Assembly: GCA_964247055.1 (NCBI GenBank)
Contig: OZ176055.1
Coordinates: 1,240,001 to 1,304,000, forward strand
Direction: 5' to 3'
DNA: 64,000 nt
DNA from: Paragordius varius
Taxonomy: Eukaryota > Nematomorpha
The position numbers and the translations under genes are program-made. The notes below the pieces were generated by a model. It was not told the DNA's origin. It saw nothing but the letters and a program-made list of their open reading frames with translations, and made no database searches. Positions 48,591 to 61,416 of the stretch are shown here, piece after piece (position 1 is the stretch's first letter; every line of letters starts with the position of its first letter).

Positions 48591-49742
48591 ATAATCTCAA
48601 AATATGGTATTGTTGAAAAATGATAACTTTGCTTAAAATTTAATTTTAGCAATACATTGTTGATGATTTTATGGTATTTTGAAGCATAATAGAAATGATT
48701 TAAAAACTCTTAAGATATATATTAACAGTTTTAAGAATTTTTACATTAAAATATTGAATTTGCTCGTCTAATTATATACAATTATAAATTCAATTATATT
48801 AAAATATCTAAATTTAAAATGATTTTAAATTAAATTCTAAGGTCGTAGCAAGCTTCAAAAGCAACGAATTCCAGAGAAAAAGTAGTTTTATAAAGATTAC
48901 AATTTTTATATTCATTAAGCTTCATATTATAAAATAAGCATACGTGTATTTAAATCACTTTTTATATCTACATACAGTAAAAATGAGAGCAATGTTTGAA
49001 CTCCTAAGCCCATTTATAGCCTGTTGAGTACAAAAGTTTATACATTTCAGGCTTCCATCCAAAATTAAAACAGTAATTCTGTTTTAAAAGCATATTTAAA
49101 ACATGTTTTTATAATTATTTCTGAGATAAAGTAATAAAATCTTAAGGTGCGCTAAATTTTTTTCCATATATTTTAAATAAATATATATAGATATATCACT
49201 TATATGACTTCGTAAGCCTGATATATGTCAATATACATATTTTAACCGGATTACTAACCCTTTTTGGGTGTGTTAAGCAATGATGACAAAAATAATTGTA
49301 AAATTAATTTGCCTAAATAAAAACCTATCAATGTTTTACCCAATTTGCCTTTTAACATTTATCTTTAATGTTTTAAAATTTATTTCATGCTATGTTCAAG
49401 TTTATATAGAGGGTCCAATATGCTACACGCAAGCCGCATGCGGCCCTCCAGAATATATCTTCATAAATCTGAGATCAATGATTTTAAACGAATATTAACC
49501 TTTTCCGAATTTCGGCAATAAATTAGGCAAATATTGTTAAAATTAATAGTAGTTTGTCTTATGTAAATTTACTTAAATACTTGTATTGCCCATAAATTTA
49601 AAAATGGGTCACGATTTTTTCCATCTTAAAATGCGACCCGCGAAGCCATTTGTGTTGGACACCTCTGTTTTATATTAAATGTAAAAATGTAAAAAAATTT
49701 AAATTATTTATTAAAAATAAAAATATTGACATTAACAAAAAA
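48591..49742. other. Intergenic
   Basis: No gene seen. TGCGACCCGCGAAGCC near 49630 with TTGGACACCTCTG resembles an hAT-type element end. TTTATT at 49707-49712 is a plausible poly(A) signal (minus strand) for the mL48 gene. Confidence 0.4.
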
Positions 49743-50339
49743 TTAAGATAATATTTTTGTCAATCCCTTCAATATTCTAGATTCTTCTTTTAAGCGGCGT
49801 TTTTGAAGGTTTTCATTCAATTTCTGCATCTCCTCTTGATTCATAATATTAAGACCTTCCTTAAGGGTTTGAAGTTCACTATCTACAATATATAATGCAT
49901 CTTCATCAGCTTGAGTATATGGTTCAAAAGTAATTTTTAAATTTTGTGGATTAATTGTTTGAGAAATTTCATAAAGTAGTTGCATGTTTTGTGAGGTGAC
50001 TTCTTTAAATACAAGATTTCTCGAATAAGTATCAAGTTTATATGTAGCAGCGGGAACTTTGGAATGTCGTTTATAGTTGACAACTTTTTGCGAAACTGCT
50101 GGAGTAGCAAAAGCTTTGTCTGGAACAAGTCCAATTTTTTTAATTAATTTCACAAATTTGGATTGATAATATTCTGCCAGACTGTAATCATATGATTTAA
50201 AATTTATTTTCAGATCCTTATAATGGGGTAATTTTTCCAATTTTATGCCAAGTGATTCATACCATTCATTGGGTGGTTCGTAATATTTGTGAAGATATCT
50301 GACTTGAGGCTTGATAGAAAATAGGCGTGATCTGATCAT
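49743..50339 (-). CDS. MRPL48: Mitochondrial large-subunit ribosomal protein mL48, single exon, 198 aa
   Basis: Intronless. The N-terminus MIRSRLFSIKPQVRYLHKYY is basic and lacks acidic residues, as expected of a mitochondrial presequence. The core has the uS10-like fold of mL48: LKINFKSYDYSLAEYYQSKF, VKLIKKIGLVPDKAFATPA, YKLDTYSRNLVFKEVT, then LKITFEPYTQADEDAL. The conserved order (GYD-x-LE-x-Y, ATP, a Tyr-Lys-x-x-x-Tyr-x-Arg strand, then the acidic end) matches mL48. A coiled, Lys/Glu-rich C-terminal helix (MNQEEMQKLNENLQKRRLKE) follows. uS10m has the same fold and is the main alternative; the PPNEWYESLG lead-in favours mL48. It would act in the mitochondrial ribosome. Confidence 0.75.
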   Translation of the reverse strand: MIRSRLFSIKPQVRYLHKYYEPPNEWYESLGIKLEKLPHYKDLKINFKSYDYSLAEYYQSKFVKLIKKIGLVPDKAFATPAVSQKVVNYKRHSKVPAATYKLDTYSRNLVFKEVTSQNMQLLYEISQTINPQNLKITFEPYTQADEDALYIVDSELQTLKEGLNIMNQEEMQKLNENLQKRRLKEESRILKGLTKILS

Positions 50340-51850
50340 AATATTTAATGCATGTTGGTATAAACAACCTATATAATTTCTGCATAAATTTTTAATTTTA
50401 ATATTTTTGAGAAAATATATAGTTTTAATGTATGAGTCATATAAAAGTTAAATCAAGTTAAATCCCACATAAAGTTAAATAATTTTTAGCCTATAATATA
50501 TTTTTAGTCAAAACAAAAAATGTATAGCAATATAAAAGGATGTCTTAGTTTTTATATTAATAATCAAACAAATTGTCTATCATTATCATCCTTTTATTAA
50601 TCAATTATAAGTCCTTAAAAAATAAAAGGAATCGGTAATAGAAATTTAAAAAATAGATTGTAATTTTAAAAATTAGGGCGATATTTAAATATAATATCCC
50701 CTAGAAAGCAGTACTGCAAAGTTTTTTTATAACTGAAATAAACAAAATTGCGTTATGCACAATCTTAAATCATATAAGTTTTTAAAAAGTTTTCAGGTCA
50801 CGGTAAAATTAGGTCGGAAAAACTTAATGATTTAAAATGAATTAATATTCTAATATTACCTTTGTTTTGGTAAGTTGTCACAATATTTGGGTTCGAATTA
50901 GGATAACAGGTTACCCCAGGTTATAATTATATTGTAAACTTAATGCCATAAAATTTATTATGCTTTACCCTAACAACAACGAAAATTTAGCCATTAATTT
51001 TTTACAAAAATATAACGTTATACGGCTATGCGAATTTATTTTATATCGAACAAAAACACTAGAATATATATACCACTATTTTAAAATAACTCGTCATCAT
51101 TTGAATTAAATATTTTCTTTTAAAAGAAAATAAATAATTTTTATCGTTCCTGATCATGGTCGTATTGCTTTGGATCTGAAGATCATCATGAATTTTCCAC
51201 TATAGTTAATGGTTTAAATAAAAAATGGATCAGGATTGCATTAGGGCTAAAGTGATTTAAAAGAGATATAACCAACCAAATGATAGTTGTTCAATAAATT
51301 ATTCATTCCGAGAAACTATATTAGTTAATCATTTTAAAAGCATATGAATATTATATAAGAGCGCTAAAGTCTTAAATTTTAGAGATGATATACATTACTT
51401 ATTAAACAAGCGGTAGCCCGACATAGTTAATATAAGCTAAATTATGCCATAATAATAATTTAGGTTTAAATTTCAACAAAAAAATTGTTAAAGCTTTCCT
51501 TGACTATAATGAATTAAATAATTTATTCAACATTAAAAATAATTTAAAATAAATGATTTATTTTTTTCATACAAAACAATTCACTACTAAAAACGGTAGT
51601 AAGTGCTTATTTAAAAATTTTTGAGCACAGGTTTTTAAATTAAGAGTTAATTCCTGCACTTCATGCATATCTTTGTAAAAAAAAATTATGATTAGATATT
51701 AAACCGAAAATCCGAGTGAATATCCGCTTTTAAATCCAAAGATTACGAAGATAAAAAAATGCATTTATTGGAATCTATTAGCGAAAACCCAATGAATGTG
51801 TCATAAACAGAGATATATTCTTAATTTTTATATAATATGCTTGACCTCTT
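50340..51850. other. Intergenic, nothing recognised
   Basis: AT-rich sequence upstream of the mL48 gene without ORFs, exons or clear repeats. Confidence 0.4.
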
Positions 51851-51869
51851 ATCTATATATTTATAAAAA

Positions 51870-52560
51870 TACAAAATGCTGGCTTTGTGATCTGTAAACC
51901 GGTAGATTCAAATCCAAACATCAAAAAATATAATCATTAATGAATCGAATAGCTTCGCCCTTTTTTGAAATAAGCCCCCTTCCAGGCCCAACGGTATAAA
52001 AAACGGTTTTTTGAAAACAGAAGTCCACAAGTGTCATTGAGACATTTTTCGGGAGAACGTGTTGGACCATTCATTATTAAATATGATTTTTGTTTACTTA
52101 TTTTCGATTATGAGACCGTAATTCAAAGATTCCACGTATTCTGTGTTGAAAGGCATAAATTTTATACTGGGTAAGGAGCTACCCGCTAAAAACTGAGCCG
52201 TCATGTGGCTTTGTGATCTGTTTCCGGAAAACCGGTAAACCCATTCAAATCCAAACATCAAAAAAATATAATCATTATCGAATGCCCCGACAATAGTTTC
52301 ACCCTTTTTTTAAAATAGGCATCCAGTTCGAGCCCATCCCGTATAAAAAACGGTTTTTTTGGACAGAAGCCCACAAAAATCGTGTCTTTAAGACATTTTT
52401 CAGGAGAACGTGTTGCACCATTCATTTTCGAATATATTTGTTTACTTATTTTCGATTGCGCTGAACATAGTCGGCTCGCTTTTTTACCCGCTCCCCCTGT
52501 AATATGCCATTTTTTCAAAACAAAATCCACAAAAAAAATTTTTTGAATCTATTTTTCCCC
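51870..52560. repeat. R6 repeat, tandem pair
   Basis: Two head-to-tail units, about 51880-52190 and 52205-52560. Each contains GGCTTTGTGATCTG, AACCGGTA...ATTCAAATCCAAACATC and CGGGAGAACGTGTTG-like segments. The second unit keeps CCGGAAAACCGGTAAACCC. The same sequence is the interior cargo of the class A foldback element at 11734-12706. It is richer in GC than its surroundings. No convincing coding frame. Confidence 0.65.
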
Positions 52561-53205
52561 TAATTAAATAATATATTAGTATGAATGCTCTGTTTTAATT
52601 CCTATATGATCATAGCTATTAAATAATGTTTCGAAATAATCCACATATGTGGATCATTTTATTGTCCTTTTTTACAAATGACCCCCCCTTCCAGAAGTCC
52701 GAAAGACTTCCAGCACGAGATTTACGCTATTAAACTATAAAATAATATCACAAAATATTTATAGTCCATAATTCAATCTCTATTCATTTTGTTCATAAGT
52801 GAAAGGTGACAAAACACTTTATATATTAACAGATTACCAAACAATGTCTATTCACATCCATCCGTTTTTTCAAGGTTTGCGCGAGGAAAAAAAAGTTATT
52901 TAAGACATTCTCTAGTTTTGAGACATTCTCTAGCCAGATGCAGCAAATAAGGCAAGCTCTTACCTCTTTAATAAAATTGGTTTCTAAAGGCATATAATCC
53001 GTAAAACCTTGCTTCAACTACAAAACAAAGTAATAACTCTATGCAAAAATCATAGAACAGAGGGTGGATGCATTTTACAATTGTCTATTGATTAAGTTGA
53101 ATGCAGCTTTAAATGAAAACTTTTTGTATAAACACATTTTCAAAGTGAATCAAAAATGCCCAAAGTTTTAAACAAATTTGCCGTCATAAAGTGTTACACA
53201 AACTA
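52561..53205. other. Region 3' of separase
   Basis: No firm gene. A minus-strand segment (about 52966-53020: KQGFTDYMPLETNFIKE) is framed by TTGTAG and GTAAGA and could be an exon, but nothing links it to a gene and I do not recognise it. Confidence 0.3.
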
Positions 53206-56200
53206 TCATAAATTATTTATTGCTTTTCTTCTTTGCATTTGTGACATATTTGGTTGTTGTGTAATAATAGAGTTGACATTATTGAATTTGGTGACAGATT
53301 GCCTTTCAAGCGAGAATGGAACGCCATATATAACAAGGGCAGCTCCAACCAACCAAGGTAATTTACAAACACTCCTAGCCTCTTGAACCAAAAGGCCCAA
53401 GGGTTTATCAGGCTTCTGAATCCAAGCTTGTAGTAAATGATTGAAATAGCGGTCGAGATCATTGGATGTAACATCCCATAAACATCCTATAAGGGTGGGG
53501 CTAATCACGAAATTTAACATACATTAATGGTGGTGATAATTGAGTTTAGAGAATAAAAATGTTGTTAAATTACGATGCAAAATAACATTTTAAAAGCATC
53601 GTATTCAAAAAATGCAGTAAATAAGTTTGCTGATAATGACAAAACTTAAACTTGTTGAAATGAGTATCTTTTAAATATCAATGAAAAATATGGCATGCTT
53701 CAAAATAAATAGTAATTATGATATTTAACAAATGTTTAAAAATCCATCTTGTAATATTTTACGCGTATACATACCCTACTTTAATAAAAACAAAGTGGTT
53801 AATTTTTTAAGTTCTTTCTTGAGGTTATTAATTAAAAATCTAATGTTTTCACAAAAACTAAAAATATACCATCCAGACAACAAATAGGTAAGTAGGTTAC
53901 CATTCGCTTCAAATTCACCGTTTTGATTCAATTTTGCACTACTGCATCCCATTAAACAGGTCACGGCATTTGGTTTCTTTCCACAATCTTGATTCAAAAA
54001 AAATGCAAAATAAAACGGGTTAATCAAAAGTAAATTTAAAATCTTTAATTTTTGTTAAAAAATAATAAAGTTAGTTATGTTAAGTTATTTTGGCTAAAAC
54101 TAATCTAAAACTAGTTAAATTATCTGTAAAATTCGTTATAGTAAAGATTTTTTTAACACTTAATAACTAAGTAACAATTCAGCCTAATGTTTTGAATTCA
54201 TGAATATATATATATCTTATTTTACAAAACTAACAATAGTTTTATTTTTGACATTTTTTTTGATTCATCGTTAATTTTCTAAACTTAATCAGATGAAACC
54301 ACATACTCATGTTTGCATTTTGGGATAATTTTACGTTAGTTTCGGCTTGCTGATCAAATCCTGGGTCTGAATTTAAACCTTTCAGGAAAGAAGAACCAGA
54401 CCCATGTCCACAATAACTAAATATAAAATAAATTACAACCATTCATAGAATAAAAGAGTGGTCTTAAAACAATTCGTTAAATGTATAGATTGATATATGA
54501 ATCCAATAATAAATCTAAATAACTGCGCTAATATTAAAAAACGCGACCAAAAAAACATTAAAAGAAATTTTTCACAGACAATAATTAAAATTTATACGGT
54601 AAAAATTGAAATTATACGGACAAATAAAATTATAACGATAAATATTTTTTTTAAAAGACAACCATACTTTTTAAAACCTTATTATATCCCATATAAGATA
54701 CTTATTTACAATTGTAAAATATAGAATTGGTGTTAATAATATATATCTCTATTTCACCCTTTGCCATTTACAGAAATGATTTATATTGAAATCAGGATTT
54801 AAAAAGTATGGTTGTTTTTTCGAAAAAAACATTAGTCTTTATATTTTAAGTTTTGTCCGTATAATTTCAGTTTTTATTGTAAGTTTTCAGTTTTCTGTTA
54901 GAGATCTATAGTAGAATTTAAGTTGACTCTTATGTAAGTCAGTCTCAAAATGAATGTTATCGAATAGCCAGGTTATTGGCAATTCTCCAAAAAACTTATT
55001 TATCATTTTTAATAAAAACGCCACATTAAAAAATCCCATCCATGCAAAAAAATCGTGTTAATTCAAATATAAAAATAAAATATAAAAAAACATATTCATT
55101 TACACAAATAAATCATGATTCTCTAAAGCTTGTAGGAATGTATCGTTGTCAGGTTTAGTATTGCTAATACCATTCCATCCAAAAGAACTAATAGAAGAAC
55201 ACAAAAGATAAATTTACTTTTTATAAAAAAATTATATTTTAACAAAATATTTTCTTACTTAAATATGGGCAAAAAAAGTTTTTCCGTTGATTCCAAATCA
55301 CCTGAAGGATTTAAAATATAAAAACAGCTTGTAAAATTTATGAGATTGGTTTGCTGATTGATGGAAAAATGGACATTAAGACTGTTATTGCTATAGGGTA
55401 TCATGCGATATATAGGTTTACTGATTAACATATCTAAACTTTCCCACGGTAAGTAATGGAGATCCTAAAAAGTTTTAAAAATATATCAAATTAATTCAAA
55501 ATAAAATTTAATGGCACAAGTATTGGACAATACGCATTTTTATTATTTTTTATATATAAGTTATTCAACTAAAATTATATTTTATTTAATTATATCGTAA
55601 TAACTATCATTTGCCGACATCTAAAAATAAACAAAAAAAACTTTGATTAATTATATGAATTATGAGATACTACTTGCTATGCGAAAAAAATTAATAAAAT
55701 ATTTTTTACAAACTATGTGCCCATATTTTGTATTAGGCGAGAGTAAGATTAAAAATTTCAAAATACAAGCAAAAAATTGGGTATTCTGTTCTCACATATA
55801 GTATGTAATCAAAAATATATCGACATATATATACTTACAGATTCTAAAATGAGATAAATAGGTGACAAATTAATTGAGGTGTTTATATTATCATTGTCCC
55901 CAGTATAATACATTTTTAACATTTCTTCTTTGAGTTGTAACATACGGTTTAAAATCACATCTTTAGGCATCAATGATGAATCCATACTGAGAGATTCTGA
56001 CAGATAAAAAGTTTCCTGAAATTGCTTGAAAAAAGCGGCAACGTCGATTAATGTTGAAAACTCCATAAAGTTTTGCAGGTAATTTAGTATAAATAGCTAA
56101 ATTAAACATAATAAAGAAATCATAAACCATGGCTATTGTTGAGGAAATAAGGCTTAAAAAGTAATATGTAATTTATAAAAAAACTTTATATTAATGATAA

Positions 56201-59200
56201 AATATCATACCTTAATACTATACGTTTGATTTAACGTATTGGCATAAGGGAATAACATAGAATTGCCTTTTTTTCCGACCAAAATTGAGGTTATTAGATT
56301 ATTCAAAATCAAATTTTGTTTTGATGTTAAATGGTGCAATAAAAATTGGTTGTTAAATATATGACACCATGGTTTAAGGATGTTTTCCAAGTTATCCATA
56401 CATTTCTAAAGGAAAGCATTGATAAAATTTAGAAATAACTATATAATTAAATTATTATACAAAATATGACATCTATATATAAATTACTTTAAATTCATCA
56501 TTCAATTGTTTTCGCAGGTGTAAAGCCTTAACTTTATTTTCGATTTCAATGTGATTCTTGAAACTTTCAAGTATACGGTGTATATCATTGTACAAAGCTT
56601 TCTACATTACAAATATAAAATATACTTAAAAATTTCGAAAATATTTATAAAACCTTTTTTTCACGTATATACCCGTTGAAAATATCAAAAATGAAATACA
56701 AACTACCAATATTATTAATATAATCAAATACCTCGGTAGTTTTTGGAAAATCTATATAATGGATAATGGGTTTCGTAAGATTTTGAGATTCCCATCTCGA
56801 TAACCTAAGGTATTGTTGTTGACCTATTGCAACTTTGTTTATCATTACAGTGATTTGAGATTCATCCTGTTTATTGCAAGTTATATTAATACTCCGACTA
56901 TTCTCTGAAGGTCTTAAAAATTTGTCGTTAACTGTAAATTTTCGATTATAAATGGGAAAAATTGAGGACATATAAAGTTCATTTATGTGACAAGTTATTT
57001 TATCATTCTCGCAATCTATAGTTTCTACAGTATAATCATTGATTGGGTTTGTGATCACGGCAGATTTGGGTAACCTCTTTTTGGCAACTAATTTTTTATT
57101 CGGTGCCTGAGTTTTAAGCATGGTGGTATTGGTTATAAAGCTTTTTAGTTCAAGGAGTATAGCTAAATATTTAAAGACTAGCGTAGTATGTGGATGTAGG
57201 GGGTTAATTGTAAAATGCTGTTTTAGCTTTTGTAAAATCAGGATCAAATATTCAATATTGGGTAGGGGTGATTTATTTTCAGTAAAATTGTCATGTAGGA
57301 AAATTTCCAAATTTTTATTGTTTAATGGACAAGCGTAGTTGAAAGATATATCATCTAAAGCACATGGAACACATTTCGATTTTTCAACTTGGCTATATCT
57401 TGGTAATGAATCATAAAGAGAATCTAAACTTTGAGATTTCTCCCTTGATAACCTATGTGAAGTGGTGCAGGGTGTTGAATTTTCAAAGAAGTATTCTTTA
57501 TTTTCGTTTTTACAAGTGCTATCTGAGATAATATTTTTATCTTTTTTCCTAACTGGTCTTGCTTTAGGTTCCGCCCTTTTAAGAGTGGTTGTAGATTTTG
57601 ATTTGGAGATTGTGTTACTATTTATAGTTAATGCATTAATTTGAGATTGTAAGATATTCAAGGCAGAATTTGTTTTGGTTGTTTTTGAATTGTTTGCCTT
57701 AATTTTTATTGTGTTATCGGATTGTTTAATATCTAATGGTTGTTTAACATAATGATGTGCCTGAAAATATTGTTGAATACCCAATATGATATGGATTAAT
57801 ATGAGAGTTATCTCCTCAAAATTAAATTTAAAAAGAACTAACAAATTATTTTGACTTTTTAGGTTGACTATCACGGTATTATATAGGGAGGACATTTGCT
57901 TTAATGCAAGTTTGGGTAGTGAGTTATTATAAGTATCGGGTAATATTTTACCATTCGAAACCAAGTTTAATAATTGTATCCACCAAAATTTATCTTTATT
58001 TAGCTTTTTGAAATGGGGATACCTAGATATTTTATAGCCGAAATCATTACTATTGATTAATATGGAAGTAATGTATGAAACATATTGTCGAAACGATAAA
58101 AATGTCAAATAAAGTTGAAAATTAATTGTTTTATCGTTTAATTTTATTAAAGTATTCTCAAAGAAGTTAGGATTAAATTCAATAGAGTATACAGGTAAAA
58201 CTGGGTATATTAATGGCAAATTTAAATATTTAGTCAGGTATGAAATAAGAATTAACCAGTCCTTATAAATATGATGCTGGACAAAAGATAAATTCTTTTG
58301 AAAACTGGGAATAACTCGTTTTATAAGGGTGTGGAGATTTGATTCTACAGTGATTGGAAATCGTTTATCAAATCTATTGGGTATTTTTTTGATCGTTTTT
58401 ATATAATGATTTATCATATCAGACATAAATCTCTGGTTGAACTTATTATTCTTATCATTATTATCAACAGTTATTAGCGTACTGTAAATGGTGAAATAAA
58501 ATAAGATGGCTGATAAATTACCTTCCCTTAATTCACACATGGTGACATTGTATAAGCAATTTAGGAATCTAAGTAAAACAAAAATATTAATAGCTATTCC
58601 AAATTATATGTTAATCAGATCACACTAAGTTTTTATTTAAAAGTATCCAAGAAAAAATGAATTTTAAATATTTGTCTAATGTCATATTTTTCAAAAACAA
58701 GAGATATAAATTTTTTTAAAGCAAATGAAAAGAAAAAAAACCTTAAAGGATTAAAATATCTTTGTGTGATATTCATAGCTTCTAACCAATATGTTTTAGA
58801 TTCTCTGACATAACCCAATAGATGATAAGTCATAGCTAATTGTTCCAAAGATTGGAGTGTTTCGCACAAAATATTTATACGAGCCATGTGATATATACCA
58901 TCTAAAAGAAGAAAATAGTAAATAGGTATAGAAAGCTAATTTTAAAAAATGATCAAGAACAGTATTTTTGCCTATTATTTTGGTCTTTGAGAAATAATTG
59001 TTTTCCTCTAATTCTGGCATTATTTTTTGGTCAAATGGTTAAGTTTTGAGTTTCAATTTTTATCAAATTCACAAAAATCGGAATTATTTTGATACACAGT
59101 GAATATATAGCCAAAGTAAAAAACAATAAACAGCTGTACGCCGCTTTTTTCTGAAAATCAAAAAAATCATTTAATTATTTCGAATAAAAATATATACATA

Positions 59201-61379
59201 TATATGTTATAAAAAATTAAATAAAAAAAGCATAAAGTTAAACCGCACTACCGATAATAAAACAATTTCAAAACTATCAATTTAATTTAAAAAAATCAAA
59301 GAAATAATTTTTTAAAAGGCCTAAAACATTAAGAAGCAGCCAATTTTTATCAGTATCATAGCGTAATGTTATAACTTACCGTGTACAAATGATCGATTCA
59401 TATCATTTGAAATATCTGAGGATGTAATGTCTTTAATGTTTCTTTTTTGAGGTGTTTTGCATTTGAAATGCGATGACAAAGACTTAAAAACGTGCGTAGT
59501 TTTAACCGATACCGCCTTATCTAATGCCAAAAGCGGTGGGATAATTCCTTTATTTAAGCTGGCTATATTGGGATCCAAATAGCCTATGGTTATTAAATTA
59601 TCCACATATGTGAGTAAATCTAAGTTATATATACACATTAGTTTTACTTGATGTAATATGTCTCTTTACGTGGGCAAAATGCAATTGCATTTTATACTTG
59701 ATGATATAATTGGTGTAATGTCCATTCTCAATGGCATTTATATCATCTTCTATACGTTTTAATTCCAAAATCAGGTGTTTAACCGTATCAAAGCAAGTAT
59801 CTTTGTTTTCAATCTATTTTTACGATGAAAATAGTGTGTCAAAATATATTTAGCAACATTTTCAAACATTTATAATTTTATATATCAACAGTCATATGTT
59901 ATAATTAAAATTTTTTTGCCAAAGTATTGGATGCTAAAAAAATAATAAATTAGGTTTGTTTTATAAAAAAACTCCAAATATAAAATTCTGTTTTCCAAAA
60001 AGTCCAATTATTTTAATAGAATGTTTTAAACATAATTGTATAACATTTTTGCTTGAGTAATTCAAATGATTCAAATATGATAGAAAACATTAAAAAGGTA
60101 GTGATAAATTTCCTAAAAAAACGTTTAAATTGTTTAATAATTTCAAAAATAGTAAATTTTGTAAAAAATTCGATATAGCTATTAATATAATACCAGAGTT
60201 AAAATTTGGCAAATCAAGATATAATTGTGAAATTTGACTCTTTCATAATCACTATTTTGGAATATGCATGAATTTGAGGAAACAGTTGTCTTCAGAGGTT
60301 TTAAATTTAATTTTTCTTGCACCAATAATAAATATGGCATAAGACTGGTTGACAATTCTTTATTTATTTCGTATTGTTCAAAAAATAAAATGTCCTCAAA
60401 CAAATTATTTAAGCACGCTATTATAAATGAGAATATTTGGGTATTTTTTGAAATTTCGCTTGATTTCTTTATTATATGTGCATAGGCATTATTTTCTTTG
60501 CTTATAATTACGATCGATAGGCGAAACATACAGATTGATAACCGTATATTTTGTGAACTCTATTAAAAATTAAAATAATAAGTGTTAATGATGTTTATAA
60601 ATTTAAATACCTTTGAAGGCATGCGAAAATTATCTGATATTTGTATAAAAATTCAATCGGTTAGACAATTAATTATACTTTTTATGTTTTATGACATTAG
60701 ATTCTTAAATATAAATTGATATAAGTCCATAATTTTGTCCAAAAACATATTTTTTATACCATTATTATTTATAAAAACGTTTTTAACTACTAGTTGTTTT
60801 TAAAAGCCATTTTACTAAATAATACCTTTCCACCGTATAGCTGGGATAAAGATTTGATATATTGTAAACGAATTAACAGGATGGCTTGGTTCTCATGAGT
60901 TAAATGTCTACTATTAAATTCATCATTTTTCATCAATAAATTTATATAAGATTCGAGGTGATATAGGCCGAATTCTAACCAGTCAAGTATATTATATATG
61001 TGGCAAATCCTAAATTCTTGCGCCATAACCAATAATTTTTGAATTTGTTCTTTTGACTGAGTAGCAGAAAACAATCCGTCGTTTTCGCTTTTTAAAATGT
61101 CAAATAACATTTTGGAAAATGGGATTGGTGTTTTAACCTGCATATAAAAAAATTAAAAAAAATATTAAATTTTTTAGATAATTTTAATATTTTTTTGTAA
61201 AACGATCAAAATTTTAACTTTTGGTAAAACATAGTGGTGTAGGTATGACAAGAATTTAAGTTGATACAAATTAAAGCATGCATAATGGTGAAACATTCCA
61301 ATTGATTCGCTATTTTTCGGATAATGTTTTTCAATCATTCTTTCCAAGTTTCGTAATCCCTTTTGAACAACTCTAAAGT

Positions 61380-61416
<37 letters not shown>

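Noticed and set aside
49743-50339. Assignment as uS10m instead of mL48
   Set aside because: The two share a fold. The lead-in before the first strand and the order of motifs fit mL48 better, but a profile search should settle it.
52258-52530. 90-codon minus-strand ORF
   Set aside because: Lies wholly within the tandem R6 repeat and is not preserved in the R6 copy at 11905-12330.
52826-53017. 63-codon ORF as an extra separase exon
   Set aside because: The separase frame ends in a stop at 53206 after the complete protease domain. This ORF has no separase-like motif.
57120-57644. Plus-strand ORFs antisense to the long separase exon
   Set aside because: They mirror a well-supported coding exon and have no domain of their own.
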